Source: Nocardia araoensis NBRC 100135 (GTDB lineage Bacteria > Actinomycetota > Actinomycetes > Mycobacteriales > Mycobacteriaceae). From it: a DNA stretch of 64,000 nt. Below are positions 35,718 to 44,305 of this stretch, piece after piece. The DNA is taken from assembly GCF_000308435.1 (NCBI RefSeq), contig NZ_BAFR01000035.1, positions 1 to 64,000 on the forward strand, written 5' to 3'. Under the pieces are notes generated by a model. It had not been told where the DNA came from. It did no database searches and was given only the letters and a program-made list of their open reading frames with translations. Both the position numbers and the translations under genes were made by a program. Positions within the stretch are counted from its first letter, which is position 1. Each line of letters opens with the position of its first letter.

Positions 35718-36959
35718 ATGCCACCATCGCGCAGCGGTCGCCAGGAAGCGCAGCACGACGGCAACGCGGTCCGCGGGGTCGACGCCACCGCTCGCGGTGA
35801 CGCGGCGATCCGCGCCGCGTCCGCCGAGCTGATCGCGCTCTCGCACGCGATTCACGACGAGCCGGAGCTGGCGTTCGAGGAGACCCGCAGCGTCGCCAAG
35901 ACCATCGCACCGCTCGCCGAGCGCGGCTTCGAGATCGAGCGCGGCGTCGCCGAACTGCCCACCGCCTTCCGCGCACGCTACGGCAGTGGCTCGCTGACCG
36001 TCGGCATCTGCGCCGAATACGACGCCCTTCCCGAGATCGGCCACGCCTGCGGGCACAACATCATCGCCGCCTCCGCGGTGGGCGCGGCGCTCGGTCTCGC
36101 CGAGGTCGCCGATGCGCTCGACCTCACCGTGCTGGTGTTCGGCACCCCGGCCGAGGAGAGCGGCGGCGGCAAGGTGCTCATGCTGGAGCGCGGCGTGTTC
36201 GACGATGTCGCGATGGCGATGATGGTGCATCCGGGCCCGCTCGACATCGTCGGCGCCCGCTCGCTGGCTCTCGCCGACGTGTCGGTGGTCTTCCACGGGC
36301 GCGAGGCGCACGCCAGCGCGGCGCCGGAACAGGGCCGCAACGCCGGCGACGCGGTCACCGTCGCGCAGGTCGCCCTTGGGTTGTTGCGGCAACATCTCCT
36401 GCCCGGCCAGCAACTGCACGGTATAGTCGGCGACGGTGGCGTAGCTCCCAACATCGTGCCCGGACGTGCGGAACTGCTGTATTACCTACGCGCAGTCGAC
36501 TCCGCATCCCTCGACGATCTGATGCGACGAGCGTCGGCTTGCTTCGAGGCGGGCGCCCTCGCGACCGGCTGCACCCACGAAATCCGGACGCTCGCGCCGA
36601 CCTATACCGAGCTGACCCCGGATCCGGAGCTGTTGCTCGTCTATCGCGAGCAACTCATCGGATCGGGACGCGTGCCGCTCGCTCCGGAGTTCGAGGCGCA
36701 ACGGCCGCTGGGCAGCACCGATATGGGGAACGTCACCAATGTCATTCCGGGCATTCACCCGGTCATCGGCATCGACGCCGGTGGTGCGGTGACACATCAG
36801 CCAGGCTTCGCCGCGGCCAGCGTCAACGCCTCGGCGGATCGTGCGGTCCTCGACGGTGCGCTCGCGCTCGCGCGTACCGCAATCGCCGTCGCTCGCGATG
36901 ACATCCATAGAGACAGGTTGTTGCAACGGCTAGTTCAACGACAGGAGGACATTCGGTGA
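35718..36959 (+). CDS. amiB1: M20 family amidohydrolase AmiB1
   Basis: 413 residues from ATG 35718, the last good start before the domain. It closely resembles mycobacterial AmiB1: VGICAEYDALPEIGHACGHN holds the metal-binding Asp and His, FGTPAEESGGGK has the catalytic Glu pair, MMVHPGPLD and GSTDMGNV provide further ligands. Hydrolyses N-acyl or amide bonds of small molecules; exact substrate unknown. Its stop overlaps the GTG of amiA1, so the two are one operon. No signal peptide, so cytoplasmic. Confidence 0.92.
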   Translation: MPPSRSGRQEAQHDGNAVRGVDATARGDAAIRAASAELIALSHAIHDEPELAFEETRSVAKTIAPLAERGFEIERGVAELPTAFRARYGSGSLTVGICAEYDALPEIGHACGHNIIAASAVGAALGLAEVADALDLTVLVFGTPAEESGGGKVLMLERGVFDDVAMAMMVHPGPLDIVGARSLALADVSVVFHGREAHASAAPEQGRNAGDAVTVAQVALGLLRQHLLPGQQLHGIVGDGGVAPNIVPGRAELLYYLRAVDSASLDDLMRRASACFEAGALATGCTHEIRTLAPTYTELTPDPELLLVYREQLIGSGRVPLAPEFEAQRPLGSTDMGNVTNVIPGIHPVIGIDAGGAVTHQPGFAAASVNASADRAVLDGALALARTAIAVARDDIHRDRLLQRLVQRQEDIR

Positions 36960-38224
36960 GCACAACCGGCCGTTCTGCGGCGCCGGCGACGGGCCCGGCA
37001 GCGGGCATCCGTGTGGCCATGGAGGGCCTCGGCAGCTCCGCAGTGTCGGAAACCGGGGGATCAGGGCGGGAAGCGGTGGAGTCGTGGTTGGCCGATCACA
37101 CGGTCGATCTCGTCCAGTGGCGCAGGCACATCCATGCCAATCCGGAGCTGTCCCGCACCGAGTTCGGCACCACCGAGTTCGTCTCGGCGTGGCTGACCAA
37201 GGCGGGGCTGACGCCGCAGGTGCTGCCCGGCGGCACCGGCCTGATCTGTGACCTCGGACCGGACGGGCCGCGAATCGGCCTGCGCGCCGACATGGACGCG
37301 CTGCCGCTGCAGGAGTTCACCGGACTGCCCTTCGCGTCGACGGTCCCCGGCGTGTCGCACGCGTGCGGCCACGACGCGCACACCACCATCCTGCTCGGCA
37401 CGGCGCTGGCGTTGGCCGAGGTGCCGGAGCTGCCGGTCGGCGTGCGGCTGGTCTTCCAGCCCGCCGAGGAGGTCATGCCTGGTGGCGCGGTCGACGTGGT
37501 CGCCACCGGCGCGATGACCGGCGTCGAGCGAATCTTCGCGCTGCACTGCGACCCGCGTCTGGAGGTCGGCCGGGTGGGTATCCGCGTCGGCGCGATCACC
37601 TCCGCGGCCGACACCATCGAGCTGGTGCTCGATTCGCCCGGCGGCCATACCTCGCGCCCGCACCTGACCAGCGACTTGGTCTACGCGATCGGCTCGGTCA
37701 TCACCGGCCTGCCCGGCCTGCTCAGCCGCCGCATCGACCCGCGCACCAGCACCGTGATGGTCTGGGGCGCGGTGAGCGCGGGCAAGGCGCCGAACGCCAT
37801 CCCGCAGACCGGCATGCTCACCGGCACCATCCGCACCGGAGATCACGCGACCTGGTCGTTGCTGGAGCCGATGGTGCGGGAGATCGTCGACGGCCTGCTC
37901 GCCCCGACGGGCGTGCGGTACCAGCTCAACTACCGGCGCGGCGTGCCGCCCGTGGTCAACGACGAGCACTCCACCCGCATCTTCGAGGACGCCATTCGCG
38001 CACTGGGCCCCGACGCGCTGGCCGACACTCCGCAGTCCGGCGGCGGCGAGGACTTCTCCTGGTATCTGGAGGAGGTGCCGGGCGCGATGGCGCGCCTCGG
38101 CGTCTGGTCCGGCGAGGGCGAACAGCTGGATCTGCACCAGCCGACCTTCGACATCGACGAGCGGGCGCTCGCGGTCGGCGTCCGGGTGTTGAGCAACCTC
38201 GCGCTCGGCGCGGGCTCTGTCTGA
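36956..38224 (+). CDS. amiA1: M20D family amidohydrolase AmiA1
   Basis: 422 residues from GTG 36956 with AGGAGGA upstream. M20D signature: LRADMDALPLQE, SHACGHDAHTTILLGTA (metal His and Asp), FQPAEEVMPGG (Glu pair) and GGEDFSWYLEEVPGA. Related to N-acyl-amino-acid or indole-acetyl-amino-acid hydrolases. Coupled to amiB1 by a GTGA overlap. The first about 38 residues are Ala/Gly-rich and lie outside the conserved domain, so a later start is possible. Confidence 0.92.
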   Translation: MSTTGRSAAPATGPAAGIRVAMEGLGSSAVSETGGSGREAVESWLADHTVDLVQWRRHIHANPELSRTEFGTTEFVSAWLTKAGLTPQVLPGGTGLICDLGPDGPRIGLRADMDALPLQEFTGLPFASTVPGVSHACGHDAHTTILLGTALALAEVPELPVGVRLVFQPAEEVMPGGAVDVVATGAMTGVERIFALHCDPRLEVGRVGIRVGAITSAADTIELVLDSPGGHTSRPHLTSDLVYAIGSVITGLPGLLSRRIDPRTSTVMVWGAVSAGKAPNAIPQTGMLTGTIRTGDHATWSLLEPMVREIVDGLLAPTGVRYQLNYRRGVPPVVNDEHSTRIFEDAIRALGPDALADTPQSGGGEDFSWYLEEVPGAMARLGVWSGEGEQLDLHQPTFDIDERALAVGVRVLSNLALGAGSV

Positions 38225-38261
38225 CCTGGCTGTCTGACCCCCAGCGCCTGCGGCGCCGGGT

Positions 38262-38286
38262 GTTCGCGGCCCCTTTGCGGCTCGCG
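38262..38286. repeat. Extragenic inverted repeat, copy 2 (after amiA1)
   Basis: 25 bases, the reverse complement of 35644-35668 apart from one mismatch. It lies in the 234-bp gap after amiA1, followed by further GC-rich partial palindromes up to about 38360. The gap holds no gene. Confidence 0.75.
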
Positions 38287-38458
38287 TCCGAGCGGGCGAG
38301 ACTCGCGCCCGCGGCGCATGCGCTTCGCCCCTCGGATGCGAGCCGGTCCGCGAACGGTGCTCGATGGCCTCGCGCTCGGCGAGGCCGGGAGCGTGACAGT
38401 GGTCCGGTCCGACCGAGAGGGTACGGCCACACCGCCGGCGTTGCGGGGTGACGCGCGG

Positions 38459-38932
38459 TCAGCCGAAGTTGCCCGGGCCGACGTTGCGGCTGTTGCGGGT
38501 GCGTAGGGCATGTACGTAATCCTCTGGCGCACCGGCCTTTTCGGCGGCATCGGCGATCACGCCGAGGTAGCGGGCCGAGGGCAGGCCGCCCTCGTAGGCG
38601 TCCAGCACGTACAGCCAGGCCAGCGTGGGTTCGCCCCCGTCGCCGTTGCGGGTCACACGCAGGCGGATCTTCTTGTGGATGCCGAAGTCCGAGCCCTCCC
38701 AGCGGTCCAGCCGCTGCTCGTCCTCCGGGGACACGTCGTAGAGCACGACGAACACCCGGGAACCGGGATCCTCGACGACCGTCGCGAGAGGCCCTTCCCA
38801 GCCGATGTCGTCACCGGCGAAGGTGAGCCGCCAGCCCTCCAACCAGCCCGTCCCGGACATGGGGGAGTGCGGACAGCGCTCGAGCATCTGCGTCGAGTCC
38901 ATGTTGGACCCATAGGCGGCATAGATCGGCAC
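38459..38932 (-). CDS. Gamma-glutamylcyclotransferase-like protein (Rv3304-like)
   Basis: 157 residues from GTG 38932 (a TTG two codons earlier is possible). It starts MPIYAAYGSNMDSTQM; the YGSNM motif binds the gamma-glutamyl group in this fold. FVVLYDVSPEDEQRLDRWEG and the acidic residue in the WLYVLDAYEGG region complete the family pattern. Its position next to lpdA and amiA1 matches the mycobacterial order. Substrate not established. Confidence 0.85.
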   Translation of the reverse strand: MPIYAAYGSNMDSTQMLERCPHSPMSGTGWLEGWRLTFAGDDIGWEGPLATVVEDPGSRVFVVLYDVSPEDEQRLDRWEGSDFGIHKKIRLRVTRNGDGGEPTLAWLYVLDAYEGGLPSARYLGVIADAAEKAGAPEDYVHALRTRNSRNVGPGNFG

Positions 38933-39106
38933 CAGCAAAGGGTAGCCAATAACCTTCGCAGACCGCGTTCGATTGCCGCACCTGCGGCGCGCCGCCCGCC
39001 GGGGAACCGTTGCGCACCGGTAACGCGGTCGATAGTGCGAGGTGGTTGCCGGATAACGTTTACCCCGTGCCGGAGATCCCGGTGCGAAGCACGAGCGGAG
39101 GTATCA

Positions 39107-40510
39107 ATGACCCGCATCGCGATCATCGGTGGCGGACCGGCCGGCTATGAGGCGGCCTTGGTGGCGGCCCAGCACGGAGCGTCGGTGACGCTGATCGATT
39201 CCGACGGTATCGGCGGGGCGTGCGTGCTGTGGGACTGTGTCCCCTCGAAGACTTTCATCGCCTCGACCGGCGTGCGCACCGACCTGCGCCGCGCTCGCGA
39301 TCTGGGCATCACCCTGGACCCGGCCCAGGCGCACGTGGAACTGTCCGAGGTGAACGCGCGCGTCAAGGCGCTGGCGTTGGCCCAGTCCTCCGACATCCGC
39401 TCGAAGCTGCAGACCGTCGGGGTGACCGTGCTGGCCGGATACGGCGAGCTGATCGACCGGGGCACCGGGCTGGCCGCGCACCGGGTGCTTGCCAAGCTGG
39501 CCGACGGAGCGCAGCAGATCATCGAGGCGGAAGTCGTGCTGATCGCGACCGGCGCGAGCCCGCGGGTGCTGCCGGGCGCGGAGCCCGACGGTGAACGGAT
39601 CCTCAACTGGCGTCAGCTCTACGACCTGGAGGAGCTGCCGGAGACCCTGGTGGTCGTCGGTTCCGGTGTGACGGGTGCGGAGTTCGTCTCCGCCTACACC
39701 GAGATGGGTGTGCGGGTGAAGTTGGTCTCCAGTCGTGACCGTGTGCTGCCCGGCGAGGACGCCGACGCGGCGCTCGTGCTGGAGGACGCGCTCGCCGAGC
39801 GCGGCGTCGAACTGGTCAAGCACGCGCGCGCCGACGCCGTCGAGCGCACCGCCGACGGCATCGTGGTCAAACTCTCCGACGGGCGCACCGTCTCCGGCTC
39901 GCACGCGCTGATGACCGTCGGCTCGACACCCAACACCGCGGGCCTCGGACTGGAGAAGGTGGGCATCGAACTCGATCGCGGTGGCTACCTGCGGGTGGAC
40001 CGCGTGTCGCGCACCTCGGTGCCGGGCATCTATGCCGCGGGCGACTGCACCGGCCTGCTGCCGCTGGCCTCGGTGGCCGCGATGCAGGGACGCATCGCGA
40101 TGTACCACGCGCTCGGGGAAGGCGTCAGCCCGATTCGTCTGAAGACCGTTGCCTCCGCGGTGTTCACCCGGCCGGAGATCGCGACCGTCGGCGTCAGCCA
40201 GACCGCGATCGACAATGGTGAGGTGCCCGCGCGCACGGTGATGCTGCCGCTGAACACGAACCCGCGCGCCAAGATGTCCGGGCTGCGACGCGGTTTCGTC
40301 AAGATCTTCTGCCGTCCGGCGACCGGCGTGGTGATCGGCGGCGTCGTCGTCGCGCCGATCGCCTCGGAACTGATCCTGCCGATCGCGCTTGCGGTGCAGA
40401 ACAATCTGACGGTCAACGACCTGGCCCAGACCTTCTCGGTGTACCCGTCGCTCACCGGTTCGGTGACCGAGGCGGCGCGTTTGCTGATGCGGCACGACGA
40501 CTTGGACTGA
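39107..40510 (+). CDS. lpdA: Flavoprotein NAD(P)H quinone reductase LpdA
   Basis: 467 residues from ATG 39107, with GGAGG upstream. FAD fold IAIIGGGPAGYEAAL, Cys pair CVLWDCVPSK, NAD fold VVVGSGVTGAEFVSAY and FAD site GIYAAGDCTGLLPL. Lipoamide dehydrogenases end with the His-Glu motif HPTxSE. Here the equivalent segment is YPSLTGSVTEAA, without the His, so lipoamide chemistry is unlikely. This fits the M. tuberculosis LpdA protein (Rv3303c), known as a NAD(P)H quinone reductase. The sequence resembles that protein along its length. Confidence 0.93.
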   Translation: MTRIAIIGGGPAGYEAALVAAQHGASVTLIDSDGIGGACVLWDCVPSKTFIASTGVRTDLRRARDLGITLDPAQAHVELSEVNARVKALALAQSSDIRSKLQTVGVTVLAGYGELIDRGTGLAAHRVLAKLADGAQQIIEAEVVLIATGASPRVLPGAEPDGERILNWRQLYDLEELPETLVVVGSGVTGAEFVSAYTEMGVRVKLVSSRDRVLPGEDADAALVLEDALAERGVELVKHARADAVERTADGIVVKLSDGRTVSGSHALMTVGSTPNTAGLGLEKVGIELDRGGYLRVDRVSRTSVPGIYAAGDCTGLLPLASVAAMQGRIAMYHALGEGVSPIRLKTVASAVFTRPEIATVGVSQTAIDNGEVPARTVMLPLNTNPRAKMSGLRRGFVKIFCRPATGVVIGGVVVAPIASELILPIALAVQNNLTVNDLAQTFSVYPSLTGSVTEAARLLMRHDDLD

Positions 40511-40817
40511 GCGCCATTTGGCGTATCCGGTGTCATGTCCCATCCCGGACATCGCGCCCGGTGAACTCGGGGTGGGCGCGGGGTGCGGGCGGTCTTGCCA
40601 CCCTTGGCTATTCATTGCGTTGCCCATCGTGCGCACATGTGGTTCACTCTCGGCAGAGATGCGATCGGCTGGACGGTCGCGGAGTTCGGTGTGGGGGGAT
40701 GGGTCCTTTCCAAATCGGCACGAGCGAACGGCCCGGGCCGTTCGGCGATCAGGCGTCTCACCCAGGGACAACTGAATGCGGCCTGCCGGGCCGCACCCGG
40801 GAAGGGAATTGCGAAAA
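40511..40817. other. Intergenic region between lpdA and the secreted protein gene
   Basis: 307 bp with no convincing gene. A short inverted repeat CGCCA-TT-TGGCG lies just after the lpdA stop, a weak terminator without a T run. The promoter of the secreted-protein gene is expected here, but no clear -35/-10 pair was found. Confidence 0.4.
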
Positions 40818-41867
40818 GTGAAACATCGTAAGCCGAGTCGGGCGCAGCGAGCGATGGCGAGCACCTCGTTGCCACTGGCCACTGCGGCTGCCGTGGCCAC
40901 TCTCTTCGCTGCGCCGGCGGGGGCGGCACCCAACGATCCGACCACTCCGCCGACGCCTGCTCCGACGCAGCCGGGCGTGAACGAGTCGCCGAGCACCCCG
41001 GAGACCACTCAGCCGGAGCCGAACAAGCCGGAATCCAAGCAGGATCCGCAGAAGCCGGAGAGCAAGCCGACGCCGAGCCAGCCCGGTGTCACCACCCCGG
41101 AGTCGGATCATGCCGCGCCGGACCAGAAAGACCCGAAGCTGGCCAAGCCGACCCAGCCGGGCGTGACCCCGCCGCGCGTCGCGCCGCTGCCGGTCCCCGG
41201 TCAGCAGAAGCCGAGCGAGCCGCTGCCCGCGGTCGTGCCGGACCAGGCCGCGCCGCAGCCGGGTCAGCAGGCCGTGCCGCAGCCGGGCCAGCAGGCCGCT
41301 CCGCAGCCGCAGCAGGGCACTCAGAACGACAACGCCCAGGCACGGCAGCCGGAGAGCTCCACGCTGGTGCAGCCGCAGGCGCAGCCGCGCTGGCAGGCGC
41401 CGCGTCTGGAGTCGGCCCCCGCAGCTCCGGTCGTGGAGATGACCGGCCCGCACGCGGAGATCGGCGCGAACATCGACGGCGGCACCCTCCTCCCCGGCCA
41501 CGTGGCCAACACCCACCACTTCAGCAACGAGGCCGGTTACGTCGGCACCATCGGCTACCGTACGCCGACCGGCTCGGGTGAAGCGGGCGTCTCGGTGGAG
41601 TTCGTCGACAAGAACACCGTCAAGCTGACCACCTACACCGGTGGGGAGGGCTTGGCCTCGAACAACACCACCACGGTGTTCGACACCACCCAGCTGAACC
41701 AGGCCAAGGCCGCGGTGGAGGACTGGATCCGCGAGCAGCCGGGCGGAGCAGCCGCCCTGGATGCCGCCGCACAGGTTAAGCTTCCGCTTCAGCCGGGCGA
41801 TTTCGCTCCGCAGACCGTCGACGTGGGTGGTGTCACCACCCAGTGGGGTGGTTCACTCCAGTACTGA
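40818..41867 (+). CDS. Secreted Pro/Gln-rich protein with conserved C-terminal domain
   Basis: 349 residues from GTG 40818, with a GGGAAGGGA ribosome site. A Sec signal peptide of about 33 residues (basic start, hydrophobic core ending FAAPAGAAP) is followed by a disordered region (about 35-190) rich in PTP, KPES and PQPGQQA repeats. A compact C-terminal domain of about 140 residues follows, containing GANIDGGTLLPGHVANTHHF and VSVEFVDKNTVKLTTYTGGE. No family recognised. The Pro/Gln-rich stretch suggests a wall-spanning linker that holds the folded domain outside the cell. Confidence 0.75.
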   Translation: MKHRKPSRAQRAMASTSLPLATAAAVATLFAAPAGAAPNDPTTPPTPAPTQPGVNESPSTPETTQPEPNKPESKQDPQKPESKPTPSQPGVTTPESDHAAPDQKDPKLAKPTQPGVTPPRVAPLPVPGQQKPSEPLPAVVPDQAAPQPGQQAVPQPGQQAAPQPQQGTQNDNAQARQPESSTLVQPQAQPRWQAPRLESAPAAPVVEMTGPHAEIGANIDGGTLLPGHVANTHHFSNEAGYVGTIGYRTPTGSGEAGVSVEFVDKNTVKLTTYTGGEGLASNNTTTVFDTTQLNQAKAAVEDWIREQPGGAAALDAAAQVKLPLQPGDFAPQTVDVGGVTTQWGGSLQY

Positions 41868-41940
41868 CACGTGCTGTTCTCGACGGGTGGGGCGGTCGTT
41901 CGCGGCCGCCCCACTTGTGTGTCCTGGGAAAGGATTGGGT

Positions 41941-42963
41941 GTGACCTCCGAGGGTGATGCGAGGGAGAACGAATCCGACCAGTCCGGTTCGGAGTTCGGT
42001 CCGTCGTTGGGGGAATTCGGGCCGCCGGTTGCCGAATTCGGACCCCCTGTTTCGGAATTCGGTCCGCCCGTTTCGGAATTCGGTCCGCCGATGGGGGCCG
42101 ACACCGGGCCGCGCTGGCAGGTGCCGCAGCAACCTACCGATCACCCGGAACTGACGTGGCGGCCCGCGGGCGAGCCGGAAACGACCCCCGCACTTCCGTC
42201 GCAGTTCCGCGCGCCGGATTCCACCGTCTATGCCGGGCCTGCTTCCGCCGCTCCCGAGCAGCCTTCTGCCGGAGCCGAGGGCTCGCAGTCCAAAGGCGGC
42301 GAGCCGCAGGAGTCCTGGTGGAACCAGCCGACCGCGGAGGGGGGCGTGCCGAAACCTCCGGCGCCGTCCGAATCGGGTCTGTCCTGGGCCGAGGACCCGA
42401 TCGCCATGCGGCTGGCGCTACGCGTGCCCACCACGCCGGCGCCTGCCCGGCGCAAGGGCTCCTCGCCGCGGTGGATCGTGCTCGGTGTGGTCGCGGCGGT
42501 CGCGGTGCTGATCGCGCTGACCGTGACCATCATCGTGTCGAGCGGGAGCGATGACGGCGGAGGCGACACGGCGGCCGCGGGCGCCACGAGCACCGCGGTG
42601 GTGGACTGCCCGACCCGCACCGAGGGCAAGGTCACCTTCGGCAATGGTGCGGGCGACACGAGCAGTGGGGTCCGGGCGATTCTCGGCTTCGAGCACGCGT
42701 ACTACTCCGAGCGCAGCGCCACCCGCGCGCACACGTTCGTGGCACCGGGGGCGAACGTCGAACCACCCGCGGACCTGCAGAAAACGATCGACCAGCACAT
42801 CCCGCAGGGCACGGCCTATTGCCTGCGGATCGCGGAGATCACCCCTGACCGCTACAACGTCGAGATCACCGAGCGCCACCCCGACGGCACCGAGGCCCAG
42901 TACTTCCCGGTGATCACGACCGTGACCCTGGACGGACGGACCCTCATCTACCTGATCGATTGA
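41941..42963 (+). CDS. Single-pass membrane protein with EFGPP repeats
   Basis: 340 residues from GTG 41941, with GGGAAAGGA before it. The cytoplasmic N-terminus has five tandem EFGPP-type heptads (18-52), then a Pro-rich region. One membrane segment (IVLGVVAAVAVLIALTVTII, about 180-199) follows RRKGSSPR, which predicts an N-in orientation. The extracellular part (about 205-340) has two Cys (VDCPT and AYCLRI) likely to form a disulphide. It reads like the tail domain of many actinobacterial DUF4333/lumazine-type anchored proteins, but no family is certain. Starts 73 bp after the secreted protein gene. Confidence 0.75.
   Translation: MTSEGDARENESDQSGSEFGPSLGEFGPPVAEFGPPVSEFGPPVSEFGPPMGADTGPRWQVPQQPTDHPELTWRPAGEPETTPALPSQFRAPDSTVYAGPASAAPEQPSAGAEGSQSKGGEPQESWWNQPTAEGGVPKPPAPSESGLSWAEDPIAMRLALRVPTTPAPARRKGSSPRWIVLGVVAAVAVLIALTVTIIVSSGSDDGGGDTAAAGATSTAVVDCPTRTEGKVTFGNGAGDTSSGVRAILGFEHAYYSERSATRAHTFVAPGANVEPPADLQKTIDQHIPQGTAYCLRIAEITPDRYNVEITERHPDGTEAQYFPVITTVTLDGRTLIYLID
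41992..42096 (+). repeat. Five tandem 21-bp coding repeats (EFGPPVS type)
   Basis: Units EFGPSLG, EFGPPVA, EFGPPVS, EFGPPVS and EFGPPMG. The central units share the word ttcggaattcggtccgcc. The 21-bp unit keeps the frame. Likely variable between strains. Confidence 0.9.
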
Positions 42964-43003
42964 GTCTCCCCGGCGGCCGCGCCGCCGACGGAAGCGGTGC
43001 GCG

Positions 43004-43041
43004 GAATATGTCTCATATATTGGGAATAAGATTTCATATTC
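43004..43041. promoter_or_regulatory. AT-rich inverted repeat before the aminotransferase gene
   Basis: GAATATG (43004-43010) and CATATTC (43035-43041) frame a 24-bp AT-rich core containing tctcatatattgggaataag. This is strikingly AT-rich for the region and lies 60-95 bp upstream of the aminotransferase start, so it is a candidate operator or promoter. Confidence 0.45.
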
Positions 43042-43099
43042 TGGTAGGCGATGTGAAACAGTGAGGACACGCGTACCGTGGCGTCCTTCTGGAGGTTTC

Positions 43100-44278
43100 A
43101 TGTCGGCGATCACTCCACCCCTGGCCAGGCGTCTCGACGGCCTGACGAGCTCGGCGATTCGTGATCTGCTGAAGGTAGCCGCGCGCGAGGACATCATCAG
43201 CCTGGCCGGTGGCCTGCCCGACGAACAGTTGATGCCGCGGGACCGGATCGCCCAGGCGGCGGAGTCGGCGCTGGCGGACCGGGCGCGTCTGCAGTACACC
43301 GAATCGGCCGGGTGGGGGCCGCTGCGTGAAGTGCTCGCGGCGCGCGAGACGCAACGGCTGGGGCGGCCGGTGCCGCTGGAGGAGGTGTTCGTCACCCACG
43401 GATCGCAGCAGGCGTTGTCGCTGCTCGCCGAGGTGCTGCTGGATCCGGGCGCGCTCGTCGTGGTCGAGGATCCGGCGTACGTCGGCGCGTTGCAGGTGTT
43501 CCGGGCCGCCGGCTCCCGCATCGTGACGGTCCCGCTGGACGCCGAGGGTATGCGGGTCGACGCGCTGGCCGAACTGCTCGGCCGCGGTGAGCGGCCCGCG
43601 GTGGTGCACACGGTGAGCAATTTCCACAATCCGCGCGGTGTCACCATGAGCCCGCGGCGGCGACGGGAGCTCGCCGAGCTCGCCGGCCGGTTCGGGTTCT
43701 GGGTGATCGAAGACGATCCCTACGGCGAGCTGTGGTTCGACCGGCCCTCGCCGGAGCCGATCGCGACGTATTCGCCCAACGTGATCCGGCTGTCCAGCGT
43801 GTCGAAGATTCTCGCGCCGACCTTACGGGTGGGCTGGATGGTCGCGCCGAACGCGGTGTGCAGGGGCGTGGAGTTGCTGAAGCAGGGCGCGGACCTGTGT
43901 GGTTCGGCGCTGACCCAGCAGATCGCCGCCGATCTGCTCGCCGACGCGGGCTGGGTGGCCGGACAGGTCGAGGAGATCCGGCGGGTCTACGGTGCGCGTG
44001 CGCGCGTCCTGGTCGACGAACTGCGCACCCGGTTCGGCGACCGACTGGTGAGCACCGATGCCGCGGGCGGGATGTTCGTGTGGGTCGACTTCACCGATGG
44101 GACCGACACCGTGAACTTGTTGCCCCACGCCATCGATCTCGGCGTCGCCTACGTCCCCGGCGATGCGTTCGCGGTATCCGGCGCCCATCGGAATTCCATG
44201 CGCCTGTGCTTCACCACCTCCGACGCGGCGACGCTTCGCGAGGCGGTCGCGCGCTTGGCGACGGCGATCGGTGGATAG
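43100..44278 (+). CDS. PLP-dependent aminotransferase, class I/II (2-aminoadipate type)
   Basis: 392 residues from ATG 43100 with GGAGG upstream. The PLP lysine is in SSVSKILAPTLRVGW. Other signatures are IISLAGGLPDE, VFVTHGSQQALSLLAEVLL and SNFHNPRGVTMS; VIEDDPYGELWF carries the PLP-contacting Asp and Tyr. It resembles the free-standing aminotransferases related to MocR C-domains and LysN. Substrate unknown. Converges on glpK with 27 bp between. Confidence 0.88.
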   Translation: MSAITPPLARRLDGLTSSAIRDLLKVAAREDIISLAGGLPDEQLMPRDRIAQAAESALADRARLQYTESAGWGPLREVLAARETQRLGRPVPLEEVFVTHGSQQALSLLAEVLLDPGALVVVEDPAYVGALQVFRAAGSRIVTVPLDAEGMRVDALAELLGRGERPAVVHTVSNFHNPRGVTMSPRRRRELAELAGRFGFWVIEDDPYGELWFDRPSPEPIATYSPNVIRLSSVSKILAPTLRVGWMVAPNAVCRGVELLKQGADLCGSALTQQIAADLLADAGWVAGQVEEIRRVYGARARVLVDELRTRFGDRLVSTDAAGGMFVWVDFTDGTDTVNLLPHAIDLGVAYVPGDAFAVSGAHRNSMRLCFTTSDAATLREAVARLATAIGG

Positions 44279-44305
44279 CTTCGGGCAAGGAAACCGGTAC
44301 GCCCG

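Noticed and set aside
12287..42096. CRISPR-like repetition from the 60-bp and 21-bp repeats
   Set aside because: The copies are directly adjacent with no spacers, are few, and lie inside coding frames whose phase they keep.
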